Shown here: piece after piece, positions 1 through 6,601 of the stretch
Numbering within the stretch: the stretch's first letter is position 1
How the letters are laid out: the number at the start of each line of letters is the position of its first letter
Source: Chloroflexota bacterium
Lineage (GTDB): Bacteria > Chloroflexota > FW602-bin22 > JACPRP01
Length of the DNA: 23,129 bases
Direction of reading: 5' to 3'
NCBI GenBank assembly: GCA_016210495.1
Contig: JACQUC010000068.1
Coordinates: 1-23,129 of the forward strand
Position numbers and translations under genes: made by a program
Notes under the pieces: model-generated
The model's database searches: none
What the model was told of the DNA's origin: nothing
What the model saw: only the letters and a program-made list of their open reading frames with translations

Positions 1-309
1 AAGCCCAACATACAAGAAGCCATTGCCAAGACGTGGCAAATGGTGGAGAAATACGCCCTTAAGAAGGGCTACGTGTTGAATCCTGACCGAGCGTCGCTGG
101 AGAAGACGGTGCGGTCGATGGCCAGGCGGCAGATTCTCTACGGTAAGCGCTACTGACCCTGAAGGGAGCTTAGCGACGATCCCGTGGAGGATCGCAGGAA
201 AATCTGTCCCTGTGACTGGCACGAAGAGGAGATAGCCCGAGACGGCATCTGCACGTGTCGCCTGTTCTGCACCAAGGAGTACGCCGCGGCGCATTCCCAA
301 GCCAAGTGA
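1..309 (+). CDS. Ferredoxin:thioredoxin reductase catalytic chain, putative double-Sec (UPU) selenoprotein (5' partial)
   Basis: The frame from base 1 encodes 102 residues to the TGA at 307-309; the start lies outside the window. FTR catalytic chains reduce thioredoxin-type disulfides with a [4Fe-4S] cluster next to a redox disulfide. The family pattern is clear: a helical N-terminal part (KYALKKGYVLNP), RQILYGKRY, then CPC-DWHEEEIARDG-I-CTC-RLF, like the methanogen/anaerobe branch. Where the family has its first CPC, codons 52-54 read TGA-CCC-TGA, giving U-P-U if both are selenocysteine. The second CPC is codons 69-71 (TGT-CCC-TGT) and the third pair, CTC, is codons 84-86. In Synechocystis FTR the first CPC holds one cluster ligand (Cys55) and one active-site cysteine (Cys57). 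Everything else is intact and in frame, which argues against a decayed gene. The family call is strong; recoding is inferred and needs SelA/SelB/SelC in the genome. Confidence 0.8.
163..211 (+). promoter_or_regulatory. Candidate bacterial SECIS hairpin
   Basis: A perfect 6-bp stem, CGATCC (177-182) with GGATCG (189-194), closes a 6-nt loop CGTGGA (183-188). A lower stem can form between AGGGA (163-167) and TCCCT (207-211), starting one base after the second in-frame TGA (160-162). Bacterial SECIS elements lie just downstream of the UGA inside the coding region and need a G in the first two loop bases; here the second loop base is G, followed by U. The loop begins 20 nt after the second UGA and 26 nt after the first, within the usual spacing. 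Folding was done by eye. Confidence 0.55.
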
Positions 310-344
310 GGCTTGGTCATAATTGGCTGCGAGGAATCTGGGGG

Positions 345-392
345 GCGCAGGCGTCTCGCCCGCGAAGGGGCGGGCAGGCGAGACGCCTGCGC
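345..392. repeat. Inverted repeat, 16-bp perfect arms
   Basis: The arm GCGCAGGCGTCTCGCC (345-360) is exactly complementary to 377-392, with a 16-nt GC-rich centre that can pair further (GCCCG with CGGGC, one bulged base). It follows the FTR-like stop by 35 nt, so it could act as a transcript 3'-end hairpin, but there is no T-run. It looks like a REP-type element. Confidence 0.75.
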
Positions 393-507
393 TCCCGGCT
401 CAACGTTCCCAGTCCGCTTTTACGCGCCTTGTTGGATTAATGACCATGCCTCAGCTAAGTAGGGTTGAGGATAACCTTTCCCCACTTTGGGTCGACCTAC
501 GTCTTGT

Positions 508-805
508 GGAGTCGTTCTTTGGCGCCCCATGCGCATCAAGCTAAGGGAGGCTAAGGGAAAGTTAAGGGCAATCTAACGGGAGTCTTAGCCAGGCGACTGG
601 GTCGGCGATCGTCGGTGGGGACCCGGGGGACGTAGGGGCGGACGTCCGGGGGGTGGCCGGGGGTGGTAGGGCTGTCCGCCCCGTTTGCTCTATCTCCGGC
701 GGGCGTGCCACCCCACCCCGGGGCGGACAGAGGACGTCCGCCCCTACGTTCGGGGCGCGGTGAATCGCTTAGCTTGATGCGCATGGGAGTCGTTCTTTGG
801 CGCCC
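508..805. mobile_element. MITE-like element with 19-bp terminal inverted repeats and 20-bp flanking direct repeats
   Basis: The termini CCATGCGCATCAAGCTAAG (527-545) and its exact reverse complement (768-786) bound about 220 bp. An exact 20-bp direct repeat, GGAGTCGTTCTTTGGCGCCC, abuts each end (508-527 and 786-805) and looks like a target-site duplication. Inside are nested palindromes: 630-647 with 732-749 (18 bp) and 672-682 with 720-730 (11 bp), belonging to a GGGGCGGAC/GTCCGCCCC motif that recurs at 2741-2762. There is no transposase, so it would be non-autonomous. A 20-bp target duplication is long for such elements. Confidence 0.65.
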
Positions 806-820
806 TCGGCATCGAGAACA

Positions 821-849
821 TTGACATCTTACACGGAACCGTGTAAAAT
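821..849 (+). promoter_or_regulatory. Sigma70-type promoter with palindromic operator
   Basis: The -35 TTGACA (821-826) and -10 TAAAAT (844-849) are 17 bp apart. The spacer and the start of the -10 box are covered by a near-perfect palindrome, TTACACGG-AA-CCGTGTAA (829-846). This placement would let a dimeric repressor block RNA polymerase. The obvious candidate is the XRE protein encoded about 30 bp downstream, giving autoregulation; that link is inferred. Confidence 0.75.
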
Positions 850-876
850 GGAGCCAGCTCTCAGCGAGGCGTGTGC

Positions 877-1128
877 ATGATGGCGAGGAAGCACAGGCAG
901 AGGTTGCCGTGGGACGCAGCGTCCATTCGGAAGCTACGGCAGCACCTGGAAATGACGCAGCGGGAGTTCTCGGAGGAGCTGGGGGTTCGACAGCAAACCG
1001 TCAGCGAATGGGAGACAGGCGCTTACGAGCCGCGTGGCCCATCGGTGACGGTTTTGACGCTGGTAGCCGAACGCGCCGCCTTCGCCTACGTGGCACAGGA
1101 GGGCGGGGATGCGCGCGATGGCGGCTAG
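877..1128 (+). CDS. XRE-family helix-turn-helix regulator
   Basis: This 83-residue protein is essentially one HTH_3/XRE DNA-binding domain. The HTH is seen as LRQHLEMTQREFSEELGV, then RQQTVSEWETG, the recognition-helix region, at about residues 20-50. After a short tail the frame ends inside the next gene. I chose ATG 877 (or the adjacent ATG 880) because a GAGG sits 8 nt upstream; the GTG at 871 is too close to it. The gene overlaps the DUF2851 gene by 20 nt, so the two are cotranscribed and probably translationally coupled. A palindrome inside the promoter (829-846) suggests autorepression. It could be a dedicated regulator of the DUF2851 protein. Confidence 0.85.
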   Translation: MMARKHRQRLPWDAASIRKLRQHLEMTQREFSEELGVRQQTVSEWETGAYEPRGPSVTVLTLVAERAAFAYVAQEGGDARDGG

Positions 1129-2614
1129 GTCGAGCACATACACGGCGGTCTCCGAACGGCTGGTGGCGCAGGTGTGGCAACGGCAGCTTGTGGACAAGGA
1201 GAAGCTCGCCACCAGCGATGGAAGCCCGGTGGAAGTCGTCTACCCCGGCCGCTCCTGTCGTGACCACGGCCCCGACTTCCGCGATGCCCTCGTCGTCCTC
1301 GCGGGCGACTTGCGCCGGGGCGACATCGAGGTACACGTACGCTCCTCCGATTGGCGCGTGCACCGCCATCACCTGGACACCGCTTACGATGGCGTTTTGC
1401 TGCACGTCGTCCTGTGGCAGGATGGCGCGGCGGCTACCCTCAAGTCGGACGGACTGGAAGCCCCCGTTTTGCCCCTGGAAAACAGCCTGCCTGTCCCGGT
1501 CGAGTTTCTCGCCGCCTACATAGAAGCGTCAAAGGAGCCGGCGTCGTGCCACGCGGCGCCGGGCGATCCGCAAGCGATAGCCCGAATGCTCGACGAGGCC
1601 GCCGAGGACAGGTTGGCGAGCAAAGCCGTCGCGCTGGAAGGCGACCTGGCCGTGTACCCGGCCGGCGAGGTGCTCTACGGCGCGATCATGGATGCCCTGG
1701 GGTACACCAAGAACAGGGATGCCTTCCTGGAGCTTGCCCACATCGTGCCCCTCTCGATTGTCGAGTCGGTAGCCCATTGCACCCCTCGGCTCGAACGGGT
1801 GAAAACGCTGCAGGCGGTGCTCTTCGGCGCCGCGGGCCTGCTGCCATCGCAGCGCCAGGGCGCGGCTTGTGCCCAGGCGGTCGCGCCGCGCGGTACGCTG
1901 GTAGGGACGTTGCACGCAACGTCCCTACCAGGACAACGCCGCCCCGTCTCGCAGATGGCCGGCGACGAGACAACAGACACCCCGCGGTACGTGGCGGAGC
2001 TGGAGACTGTCTGGGAGCGCTGGGGCGCGCTCTGGCTGGACGGGCAAATGGTGAGGACCCGCTGGCACTTCGCGAGGGTGCGGCCCTGCAACTTCCCGAC
2101 ACGCAGAATCGCCGCAGCGGCCGAGTTGCTGGCTCGTCACCTCGACTACGGCCTCCCAGAGGCGTTCATCGATCTTCTGCGTCGAGGTGCGCCAAAGGAG
2201 CTTTCGCGTGCCCTGCTGCAGGCCATCGCCGTTTCCTCAACACACAGCTACTGGTTCCATCGCCACGACTTCGACGGGCTCGGGCGGTTCCCCGACGGCC
2301 ATAATGCCACCGATCGCCGGCTCATCGGGCGTGACAGAGCCTTGGAGATCGCGGCCAACGCCGTCCTACCGTTCGCCCTCGCCTATGCCAGACACACGTC
2401 GGATCCAGGGCTCGAGGAATCGGCCGTGGCCATTTTCCACGCCTTGCCCGCTTCGGGCGGCAACGAGATCACTCGCCACATGGCGCGCCTGATGCTCGAC
2501 ACGCGGGACATCGGGTTAGCGGCGCCGGCCAGCAGGCAGCAAGGTCTGCTGCACATCTACCGAACCTGGTGCCTCGACAAGTGGTGCGCCGAATGCCCGG
2601 CCCCTCGCCACTAG
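1109..2614 (+). CDS. DUF2851 family protein
   Basis: This 501-residue protein matches DUF2851, a family of unknown function. Recognisable signatures are SERLVAQVWQRQL near the start, GPDFRDALVVLAGDLRRGDI, then EVHVRSSDWRVHRHH and LHVVLWQDG, followed by a long helical part. A C-terminal C-x5-C-x2-C cluster (CLDKWCAEC) could bind a metal. The conserved D...ExH arrangement loosely recalls a nuclease-type active site, which is only a guess. Start ATG 1109 has AGGAGGG 5 nt upstream. The gene overlaps the XRE gene by 20 nt. A 34-bp near-perfect palindrome (1898-1931) lies in frame in a poorly conserved linker and encodes part of RGTLVGTLHATSLPG, so it looks like a repeat inserted into the gene without breaking it. 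Confidence 0.8.
   Translation: MRAMAARSSTYTAVSERLVAQVWQRQLVDKEKLATSDGSPVEVVYPGRSCRDHGPDFRDALVVLAGDLRRGDIEVHVRSSDWRVHRHHLDTAYDGVLLHVVLWQDGAAATLKSDGLEAPVLPLENSLPVPVEFLAAYIEASKEPASCHAAPGDPQAIARMLDEAAEDRLASKAVALEGDLAVYPAGEVLYGAIMDALGYTKNRDAFLELAHIVPLSIVESVAHCTPRLERVKTLQAVLFGAAGLLPSQRQGAACAQAVAPRGTLVGTLHATSLPGQRRPVSQMAGDETTDTPRYVAELETVWERWGALWLDGQMVRTRWHFARVRPCNFPTRRIAAAAELLARHLDYGLPEAFIDLLRRGAPKELSRALLQAIAVSSTHSYWFHRHDFDGLGRFPDGHNATDRRLIGRDRALEIAANAVLPFALAYARHTSDPGLEESAVAIFHALPASGGNEITRHMARLMLDTRDIGLAAPASRQQGLLHIYRTWCLDKWCAECPAPRH
1898..1931. repeat. Palindromic repeat inside the DUF2851 gene
   Basis: The arms CTGGTAGGGACGTTGC (1898-1913) and GCAACGTCCCTACCAG (1916-1931) are exact reverse complements separated by only AC. 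The reading frame passes through it. The TAGGGACGTTGC motif has the look of a dispersed intergenic palindrome rather than conserved coding sequence. Confidence 0.85.
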
Positions 2615-2827
2615 CCACTTTGTGCTAGCATCGAATACCCCTTCCCAGTACTATCTACCCTCTTGCCTAACTGCCCGACGCTGCCCTATGATTGGCGAAG
2701 GACAAACGATACAGTGGACGCGGTTATCGTAATTTGGTAGGGGCGGACGTCTCTGTCCGCCCAGGGGTGGGGCGGGGCTTCGCCACCATTCCGCACTAGG
2801 AAGCAACTTAGCCGAGGGCAATAGGCA
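2615..2827. repeat. Intergenic gap with a REP-like hairpin
   Basis: The hairpin GGGCGGAC (2741-2748) / GTCCGCCC (2755-2762) with loop GTCTCT belongs to the same motif family as the palindromes inside the element at 527-786. I see no gene and no strong promoter in the gap. Confidence 0.6.
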
Positions 2828-3253
2828 GTGGGAAATGCAGCACATGGAAACCACAAATACGCCCGCCAGGACGCTGGCCAGAGCCTGGTCGAGCTGGCGC
2901 TCCTGCTGCCGGCCATCATGCTGATTCTGCTGGGCGCCATCGACTTTGGCCGGCTGTACTACAGCTACGTGGCCGTCAGCAACGCGGCGCGCATGGGGGC
3001 CGAGTATGCGATGGATCCCCGGCGCACGCAGGACGCCGTCAGGCAGACAGTCAAAGCCGAGGCGAGCCCTTACGTAATCATTACCGACTCAGATATCACG
3101 ATCACTGCCGTTCCATCCTGGTCACAGGGCAGCAATGTTACCGTCGAGGTGCGCACCCAATTCTCGGCGTTTACGCCACTAATCAGCCGCTTTTGGGGCG
3201 GAGGTCCAGTTACACTGCGTGGCACCGCGACGACGCGCTTCAACACTTTGTGA
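2828..3253 (+). CDS. TadE-like pseudopilin
   Basis: This 141-residue protein has a short basic leader followed by GQSLVELALLLPAIMLILLG, the TadE signature: Gly, then Glu at +5, then one hydrophobic helix, continuing into DFGRLYYSYVAVSNAARMGAEYA. TadE-like proteins are minor pseudopilins of Flp/Tad systems, processed by a prepilin peptidase and anchored in the membrane. The start is taken as GTG 2828, since a stop lies two codons upstream and no in-frame ATG is available before the signature. It is first of three linked Tad-type genes. No TadA ATPase or TadB/C membrane gene is nearby, so the assembly machinery must be elsewhere. Confidence 0.8.
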   Translation: MGNAAHGNHKYARQDAGQSLVELALLLPAIMLILLGAIDFGRLYYSYVAVSNAARMGAEYAMDPRRTQDAVRQTVKAEASPYVIITDSDITITAVPSWSQGSNVTVEVRTQFSAFTPLISRFWGGGPVTLRGTATTRFNTL

Positions 3254-3275
3254 GATAAGGCGGGAGTACGAGACC

Positions 3276-3743
3276 ATGTCTGTTTGGCGAGATCTGGTCC
3301 GAAGAGGCCGAGGGCAGTCGATGATCGAATTCGCCCTTGCGCTGCCGATCCTGCTGTTGACCTTTCTCGGTCTTTTCGACCTGGGCCGAGCGGCATACTA
3401 CTACAACAGCCTCTCGAATCTGGCTCGCGAGGGAGCTCGCGCCGGGGTCATTATTCAGGACCAAACCCTCTGGCGTACGTCCGGCAACTCAGCAGGGACC
3501 TATTCCGGCATCGCTTCCTATTCCGGCACCGGCACCATCGTCGGCAGTGTCGCTGCTAAAGCGGTTATGTTCGATCTCTCCCGCACGACCGTGACGATTC
3601 AGGCTCCTTTTGGAACCTGGCGCTCGCAAGCGTCGCCTCTCACGGTGAGGGTGCAATATCCTTTTCAGCCGCACTTTGCGGGCTGGATCGGGCTAGGGCC
3701 GACAATTAACCTGCAGTCCCAATCGACCATGCGTATCCAGTAG
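3276..3743 (+). CDS. TadE-like pseudopilin
   Basis: This 155-residue protein has the leader MSVWRDLVRRGRGQ, then SMIEFALALPILLLTFLGLF and DLGRAAYYYNSLSNLAREGARAG, a second clear TadE N-terminal helix. The rest is a short, mostly beta periplasmic or extracellular part. ATG 3276 was chosen over upstream codons because GGGAG lies 9 nt upstream and the leader then has normal length. It starts 22 nt after the first TadE stop and belongs to the same operon. It is a paralogue of its neighbour by the N-terminal helix only; the C-terminal halves differ. Confidence 0.82.
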   Translation: MSVWRDLVRRGRGQSMIEFALALPILLLTFLGLFDLGRAAYYYNSLSNLAREGARAGVIIQDQTLWRTSGNSAGTYSGIASYSGTGTIVGSVAAKAVMFDLSRTTVTIQAPFGTWRSQASPLTVRVQYPFQPHFAGWIGLGPTINLQSQSTMRIQ

Positions 3744-3771
3744 TGATTTGGATGCGGGTAGTGGGGTTACG

Positions 3772-5118
3772 ATGAGAACGAAATCGATAGTGTCCAGAGC
3801 GTTTGAAGCCGTTCGTGGCGTGCTCCGGCCTTCTTGTTCGGGGCGGGGAGGAATATCGACGGGTACAAGGACGCGCGAAGGGGAAAGCGGTCAGGCGCTC
3901 GTCCTCGTGGGCCTGGCCGGCACGGTGCTCGTCGGGTTTCTCGCTCTCGCGGTCGACGTGGGCAACCTCTACCTGGTGCGCCGCCAGGCCCAGAGCGCGG
4001 CCGATGCGGCGGCCCTGGTGGGGGCGCAGGACAAACAGGGGGTGATCCCGGACGTTACGCTCATCGTCAACGATGCCGTGCGGGATGCACGACGGTATGC
4101 GATTCAGAACGGATTCCAGACCGACTCGGGAGCCAACAACGGCACCTGGAACCAGGAGGTCCGGGTTGATGTCCCGCCAGCCAGCGGCCCGTACGCAGGT
4201 AGGATGGACTACATCGAAGTGAGGATTCGTCGTCCGCTTCCGGCGCTGTTCACGGGGCTGTTCGGCGTGACCTTCGAAGCCTCCGCCCGCGCGGTGGCCA
4301 GGGCAAGGCACCTTGGTATCGAGGCGGCCACCATTTCGCTCTACCCCGGCGACCCTTCCACGGTGGTGAACGGAAGCGCGAACATCGGCGTTGTGGGCAA
4401 CACCTATTCCCGGGGCATCACGCAGAACATGGCCGGAGTCCTGAATGTTAGCGGCTATGCTTTTGCGGGCACGGGATTTGAAGGGACGGTGAATGCTACT
4501 CTAGGTCTGGTTAGCGGTGTCGCCGAGCTCTACGACCCTCGCTGGGGCCCGTGCGGGCCCATCGATCCAAACCCGGGCATCAGTTGGAACAGCAACGGCG
4601 TGGTGGAGAGGCAGACTTTGGACGGCGACGGCTACGTCTGGATCAGTCCCGGGACGTACGACTGGATCAACATCCGCTCCAGCGACCGCGTCAAGTTTCG
4701 GCCCGGTGTCTATCGGACCACGAAATCGCAGGGGGTAAACATCAACGGCGACGCCATTGGCACCGGCCCGATCTGCTTCGTGATGGACCCCGTCGCGACT
4801 TTTAACGCGCAAGGCGATGGGACGATCGCCCTGTCCAGTGGCCCGATTTACAACAACATACTCATCTGGACTTCCAACTGCTCTACGAACGCGGTCAAAA
4901 TAGCCGGCAGCAACGACGTGTTGCCGGGCTTCGGCTCGCCGTTTCAAGGCACGATCTACGCACCCTGTGGAACGGTCAGGCTGTCCGGCGGCTCGACCGG
5001 CAGTGTTCGCGGTCAGGTGTTTGGCTACGTCATTGCCCTGGAAGGCGGCAACGGCACCGCGGTGGTGTACGACGCCAATCTCGCGCCTGGGCTGCCTGGA
5101 CCCGCGCTCGTGGAATAG
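3772..5118 (+). CDS. TadG-like (Tad/Flp pilus-associated) protein
   Basis: This 448-residue protein carries ESGQALVLVGLAGTVLVGFL then ALAVDVGNLYLVRRQAQSAA, the N-terminal Tad/TadG-type membrane helix and the DxGNLyxxRrqaQsAADAAAL signature, at about residues 40-85. The C-terminal two thirds is Gly/Asn/Ser-rich and beta-strand-like (GNTYSRGITQN, GTIYAPCGTVRLSGGS, GQVFGYVIALEGGNG), plausibly an extracellular beta-helix. ATG 3772 is preferred to an upstream TTG 3748. The gene follows the second TadE gene by 28 nt. It converges on dut with only 2 bp between the stop codons and no terminator, so the two transcripts should overlap. Confidence 0.8.
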   Translation: MRTKSIVSRAFEAVRGVLRPSCSGRGGISTGTRTREGESGQALVLVGLAGTVLVGFLALAVDVGNLYLVRRQAQSAADAAALVGAQDKQGVIPDVTLIVNDAVRDARRYAIQNGFQTDSGANNGTWNQEVRVDVPPASGPYAGRMDYIEVRIRRPLPALFTGLFGVTFEASARAVARARHLGIEAATISLYPGDPSTVVNGSANIGVVGNTYSRGITQNMAGVLNVSGYAFAGTGFEGTVNATLGLVSGVAELYDPRWGPCGPIDPNPGISWNSNGVVERQTLDGDGYVWISPGTYDWINIRSSDRVKFRPGVYRTTKSQGVNINGDAIGTGPICFVMDPVATFNAQGDGTIALSSGPIYNNILIWTSNCSTNAVKIAGSNDVLPGFGSPFQGTIYAPCGTVRLSGGSTGSVRGQVFGYVIALEGGNGTAVVYDANLAPGLPGPALVE

Positions 5119-5120
5119 GC

Positions 5121-5576
5121 TTACGTCCCGCCCGTGTGCCCGAAGCCACCCTCGCCGCGGGCGGTGTCGTCCAGCTTCTCCGCCGTCTCCCACTCCACCC
5201 GCGCGACGGGGCTGACCACCAACTGGGCAATGCGATCGCCCCTTGACACGGTGAACGGCTCCGTCCCCAGGTTGGCGAGAATCACGCACACCTCGCCCCG
5301 GTAGTCGGCGTCGATCGTGCCGGGGGAGTTCAGCAGCGTCACCCCGTATCTCAGCGCCAAGCCACTGCGCGGTCGGACCTGCGCCTCGTAGCCCGGTGGC
5401 ACCGCCAGGCGAACGCCGGTGGGAATGAGCTCGCGCCCCAGCGGCGCCAGCACCACCTCCCCTTCCACCGCCGCGTACAGATCCAGCCCGGCTGCCTGTG
5501 GGCTGGCGTAAGCCGGCAGCGGCAAATCCACGCCTCGCTCGGTTCTCACAATCGGCACCCGAACCGTCTTGGACAC
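5121..5576 (-). CDS. dut: dUTP diphosphatase (dUTPase)
   Basis: dUTPase hydrolyses dUTP to dUMP and pyrophosphate, keeping uracil out of DNA and supplying dTMP synthesis. The 151-residue length is normal for the homotrimeric enzyme, and all five motifs are visible: [25 protein letters not shown] with the catalytic Asp, RIAQLVV, and the C-terminal arm [12 protein letters not shown] 5576 was chosen because GAGGG lies about 7 nt upstream and the protein then starts [10 protein letters not shown]. Longer GTG starts (5606, 5618) would read into the palindromic element at 5609-5717. The 3' end abuts the convergent TadG-like gene. Confidence 0.95.
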   Translation of the reverse strand: MSKTVRVPIVRTERGVDLPLPAYASPQAAGLDLYAAVEGEVVLAPLGRELIPTGVRLAVPPGYEAQVRPRSGLALRYGVTLLNSPGTIDADYRGEVCVILANLGTEPFTVSRGDRIAQLVVSPVARVEWETAEKLDDTARGEGGFGHTGGT

Positions 5577-5608
5577 TGGGAAACCCTCACCCTGAACTCG
5601 TGTCACTC

Positions 5609-5717
5609 GTAGCCGCACCCTTCAGGGTGCGCGGGGCCGTTCGATAGGCACGAATGCCTGCTATGCCCGGCACTCAGACCACAAACGGCCCCGCGCACCC
5701 TAAAGGGATGCGGCTAC
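5609..5717. repeat. Foldback (MITE-like) element between dut and the DUF2085 gene
   Basis: The left end 5609-5641 (beginning GTAGCCGCACCC) and right end 5684-5717 (ending GGGATGCGGCTAC) are inverted copies about 33 nt long with a few mismatches, and a 42-nt centre. The CACCCTTCAGGGTG core is itself a small palindrome. It sits immediately upstream of dut and overlaps the last codon of the DUF2085 gene. Confidence 0.7.
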
Positions 5718-6478
5718 GGGGCCCCTGCCCCACCGCGTCCCCGCGCGTTGCCAGGCTCTTCGCCATCACCGGCAGAGTTCCTGCCCAACATCTCAAAATA
5801 CGGATAGGCCAGCCAAACCGTGGCAGCGCCGAAGAGCGCCCCCGTCAGGGTCCGCAGTTGCCAGTTGCTATGGCGCCAGCCGAACAGTTGCGTGAAGCCG
5901 TCCACGACCAGCGGCGCGATGAGCAGTGCGAACACGCGCCAATCCAGCGGCCTGAGCCGATGACGCACCAGGCCATAGCCCACGCCCGCGACGAACGTCG
6001 CGGCGAAAATGGCGACCATGCGCTGGTCCATCGCCATCTGATAGCCGAATACGAAGTACGAATGGTCGGGGTTCTGGACGCAGATGAAGCGATAGGCGGC
6101 GAAGATGGGCTGGGCCAGCCAGTGCAGTCCGGCCAGGTGTATGTAGGGCACGAGAACGGCGACGATTACGATGATGGCGTTCGCCAGGTTGAGCGTGAAC
6201 AGCCAGCGTCTGGCGACGAGGGCGGCGATGTTGTCGATGAAGCGTATTATCGCCTGGTCCAGCGCCAGTCTTGAAGAGGAAATGTCTTGTGGACCGTAGA
6301 GATGAACAGGATCGTAGCCGGCGTGCGCGGGTCGATTCGCCTGCGCGCTAGCCTCTCTTGCGCGTGGCAACTTCTGCCCATCGTCTAGGACGCGGCCCTC
6401 ACCCTTGCCCTCTCCCAGAGGGAGAGGGGACGTGCGGCCGGTTTCGCGCCCGTTAGCTAAGTCCGAGCTGCTGTCCAT
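5714..6478 (-). CDS. DUF2085 family membrane protein
   Basis: This 254-residue predicted integral membrane protein belongs to DUF2085, a family of unknown function. Helices are visible at LFTLNLANAIIVIVAVLVPYI, MVAIFAATFVAGVGYGLV, VFALLIAPLVVDGFTQL and LTGALFGAATVWLAYPYF. The family's usual FGHQ...CxR region appears as FGYQMAMDQRM, with Asp where many members have Cys. The pattern LIAPLVVDGFTQLFGWR is typical. ATG 6478 is chosen because GGGGAGG ends 3 nt upstream and a -10-like TATACT lies about 20 nt further up. The first ~70 residues are not family sequence and include SPLPLGEGKGEGR, encoded by a dispersed repeat (6394-6431), so the true start could be further in. Confidence 0.75.
   Translation of the reverse strand: MDSSSDLANGRETGRTSPLPLGEGKGEGRVLDDGQKLPRAREASAQANRPAHAGYDPVHLYGPQDISSSRLALDQAIIRFIDNIAALVARRWLFTLNLANAIIVIVAVLVPYIHLAGLHWLAQPIFAAYRFICVQNPDHSYFVFGYQMAMDQRMVAIFAATFVAGVGYGLVRHRLRPLDWRVFALLIAPLVVDGFTQLFGWRHSNWQLRTLTGALFGAATVWLAYPYFEMLGRNSAGDGEEPGNARGRGGAGAP
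6394..6431 (-). repeat. Dispersed 38-nt repeat, copy 1 (inside the DUF2085 gene)
   Basis: Read on the minus strand this begins GTCCCCTCTCCCTCTGGGAG and continues AGGGCAAGGGTGAGGGCC. It matches copy 2 at 7199-7236 (plus strand) at 36 of 38 positions; a shorter relative is at 23097-23129. It translates as SPLPLGEGKGEGR in the DUF2085 N-terminus. This is a widely seen REP-like bacterial repeat. Confidence 0.85.
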
Positions 6479-6601
6479 GTGCCTCCCCACCTCAGACTAC
6501 AGTATAGCACAATCTGGTAGGGGCGGTTTTCGCGCTGTGGGTCAGGGGGGTGTGGGACAAAATTCCGCAGACGGGTGCGTGTTCGTATGGGCAGGGAGAC
6601 T

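Larger units (their letters stand above)
310..850. other. Gene-poor, repeat-rich stretch
   Basis: I see no convincing intact gene here. It holds a 16-bp inverted repeat (345-360 with 377-392), a MITE-like element with flanking direct repeats (508-805), and the promoter/operator of the following XRE gene (821-849). If the element and one direct-repeat copy (528-805) are removed, a 42-codon open frame from ATG 440 to TAA 844-846 is restored; it may be a small disrupted gene or a gene remnant. Confidence 0.6.

Noticed and set aside
1..309. Reading the FTR-like frame as a pseudogene or as use of an alternative genetic code
   Set aside because: Only the two conserved Cys codons are changed, the rest of the frame is intact, and TGA works as an ordinary stop for many other genes here while Trp is encoded by TGG.
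551..784. A 77-codon minus-strand open frame
   Set aside because: It lies wholly within the inverted-repeat element and is Pro/Arg/Gly-rich low complexity with no domain.
4501..5289. A 262-codon minus-strand frame spanning the ends of the TadG-like gene and dut
   Set aside because: It overlaps two well-supported genes, is Arg/Gly/Asp-rich and has no domain.
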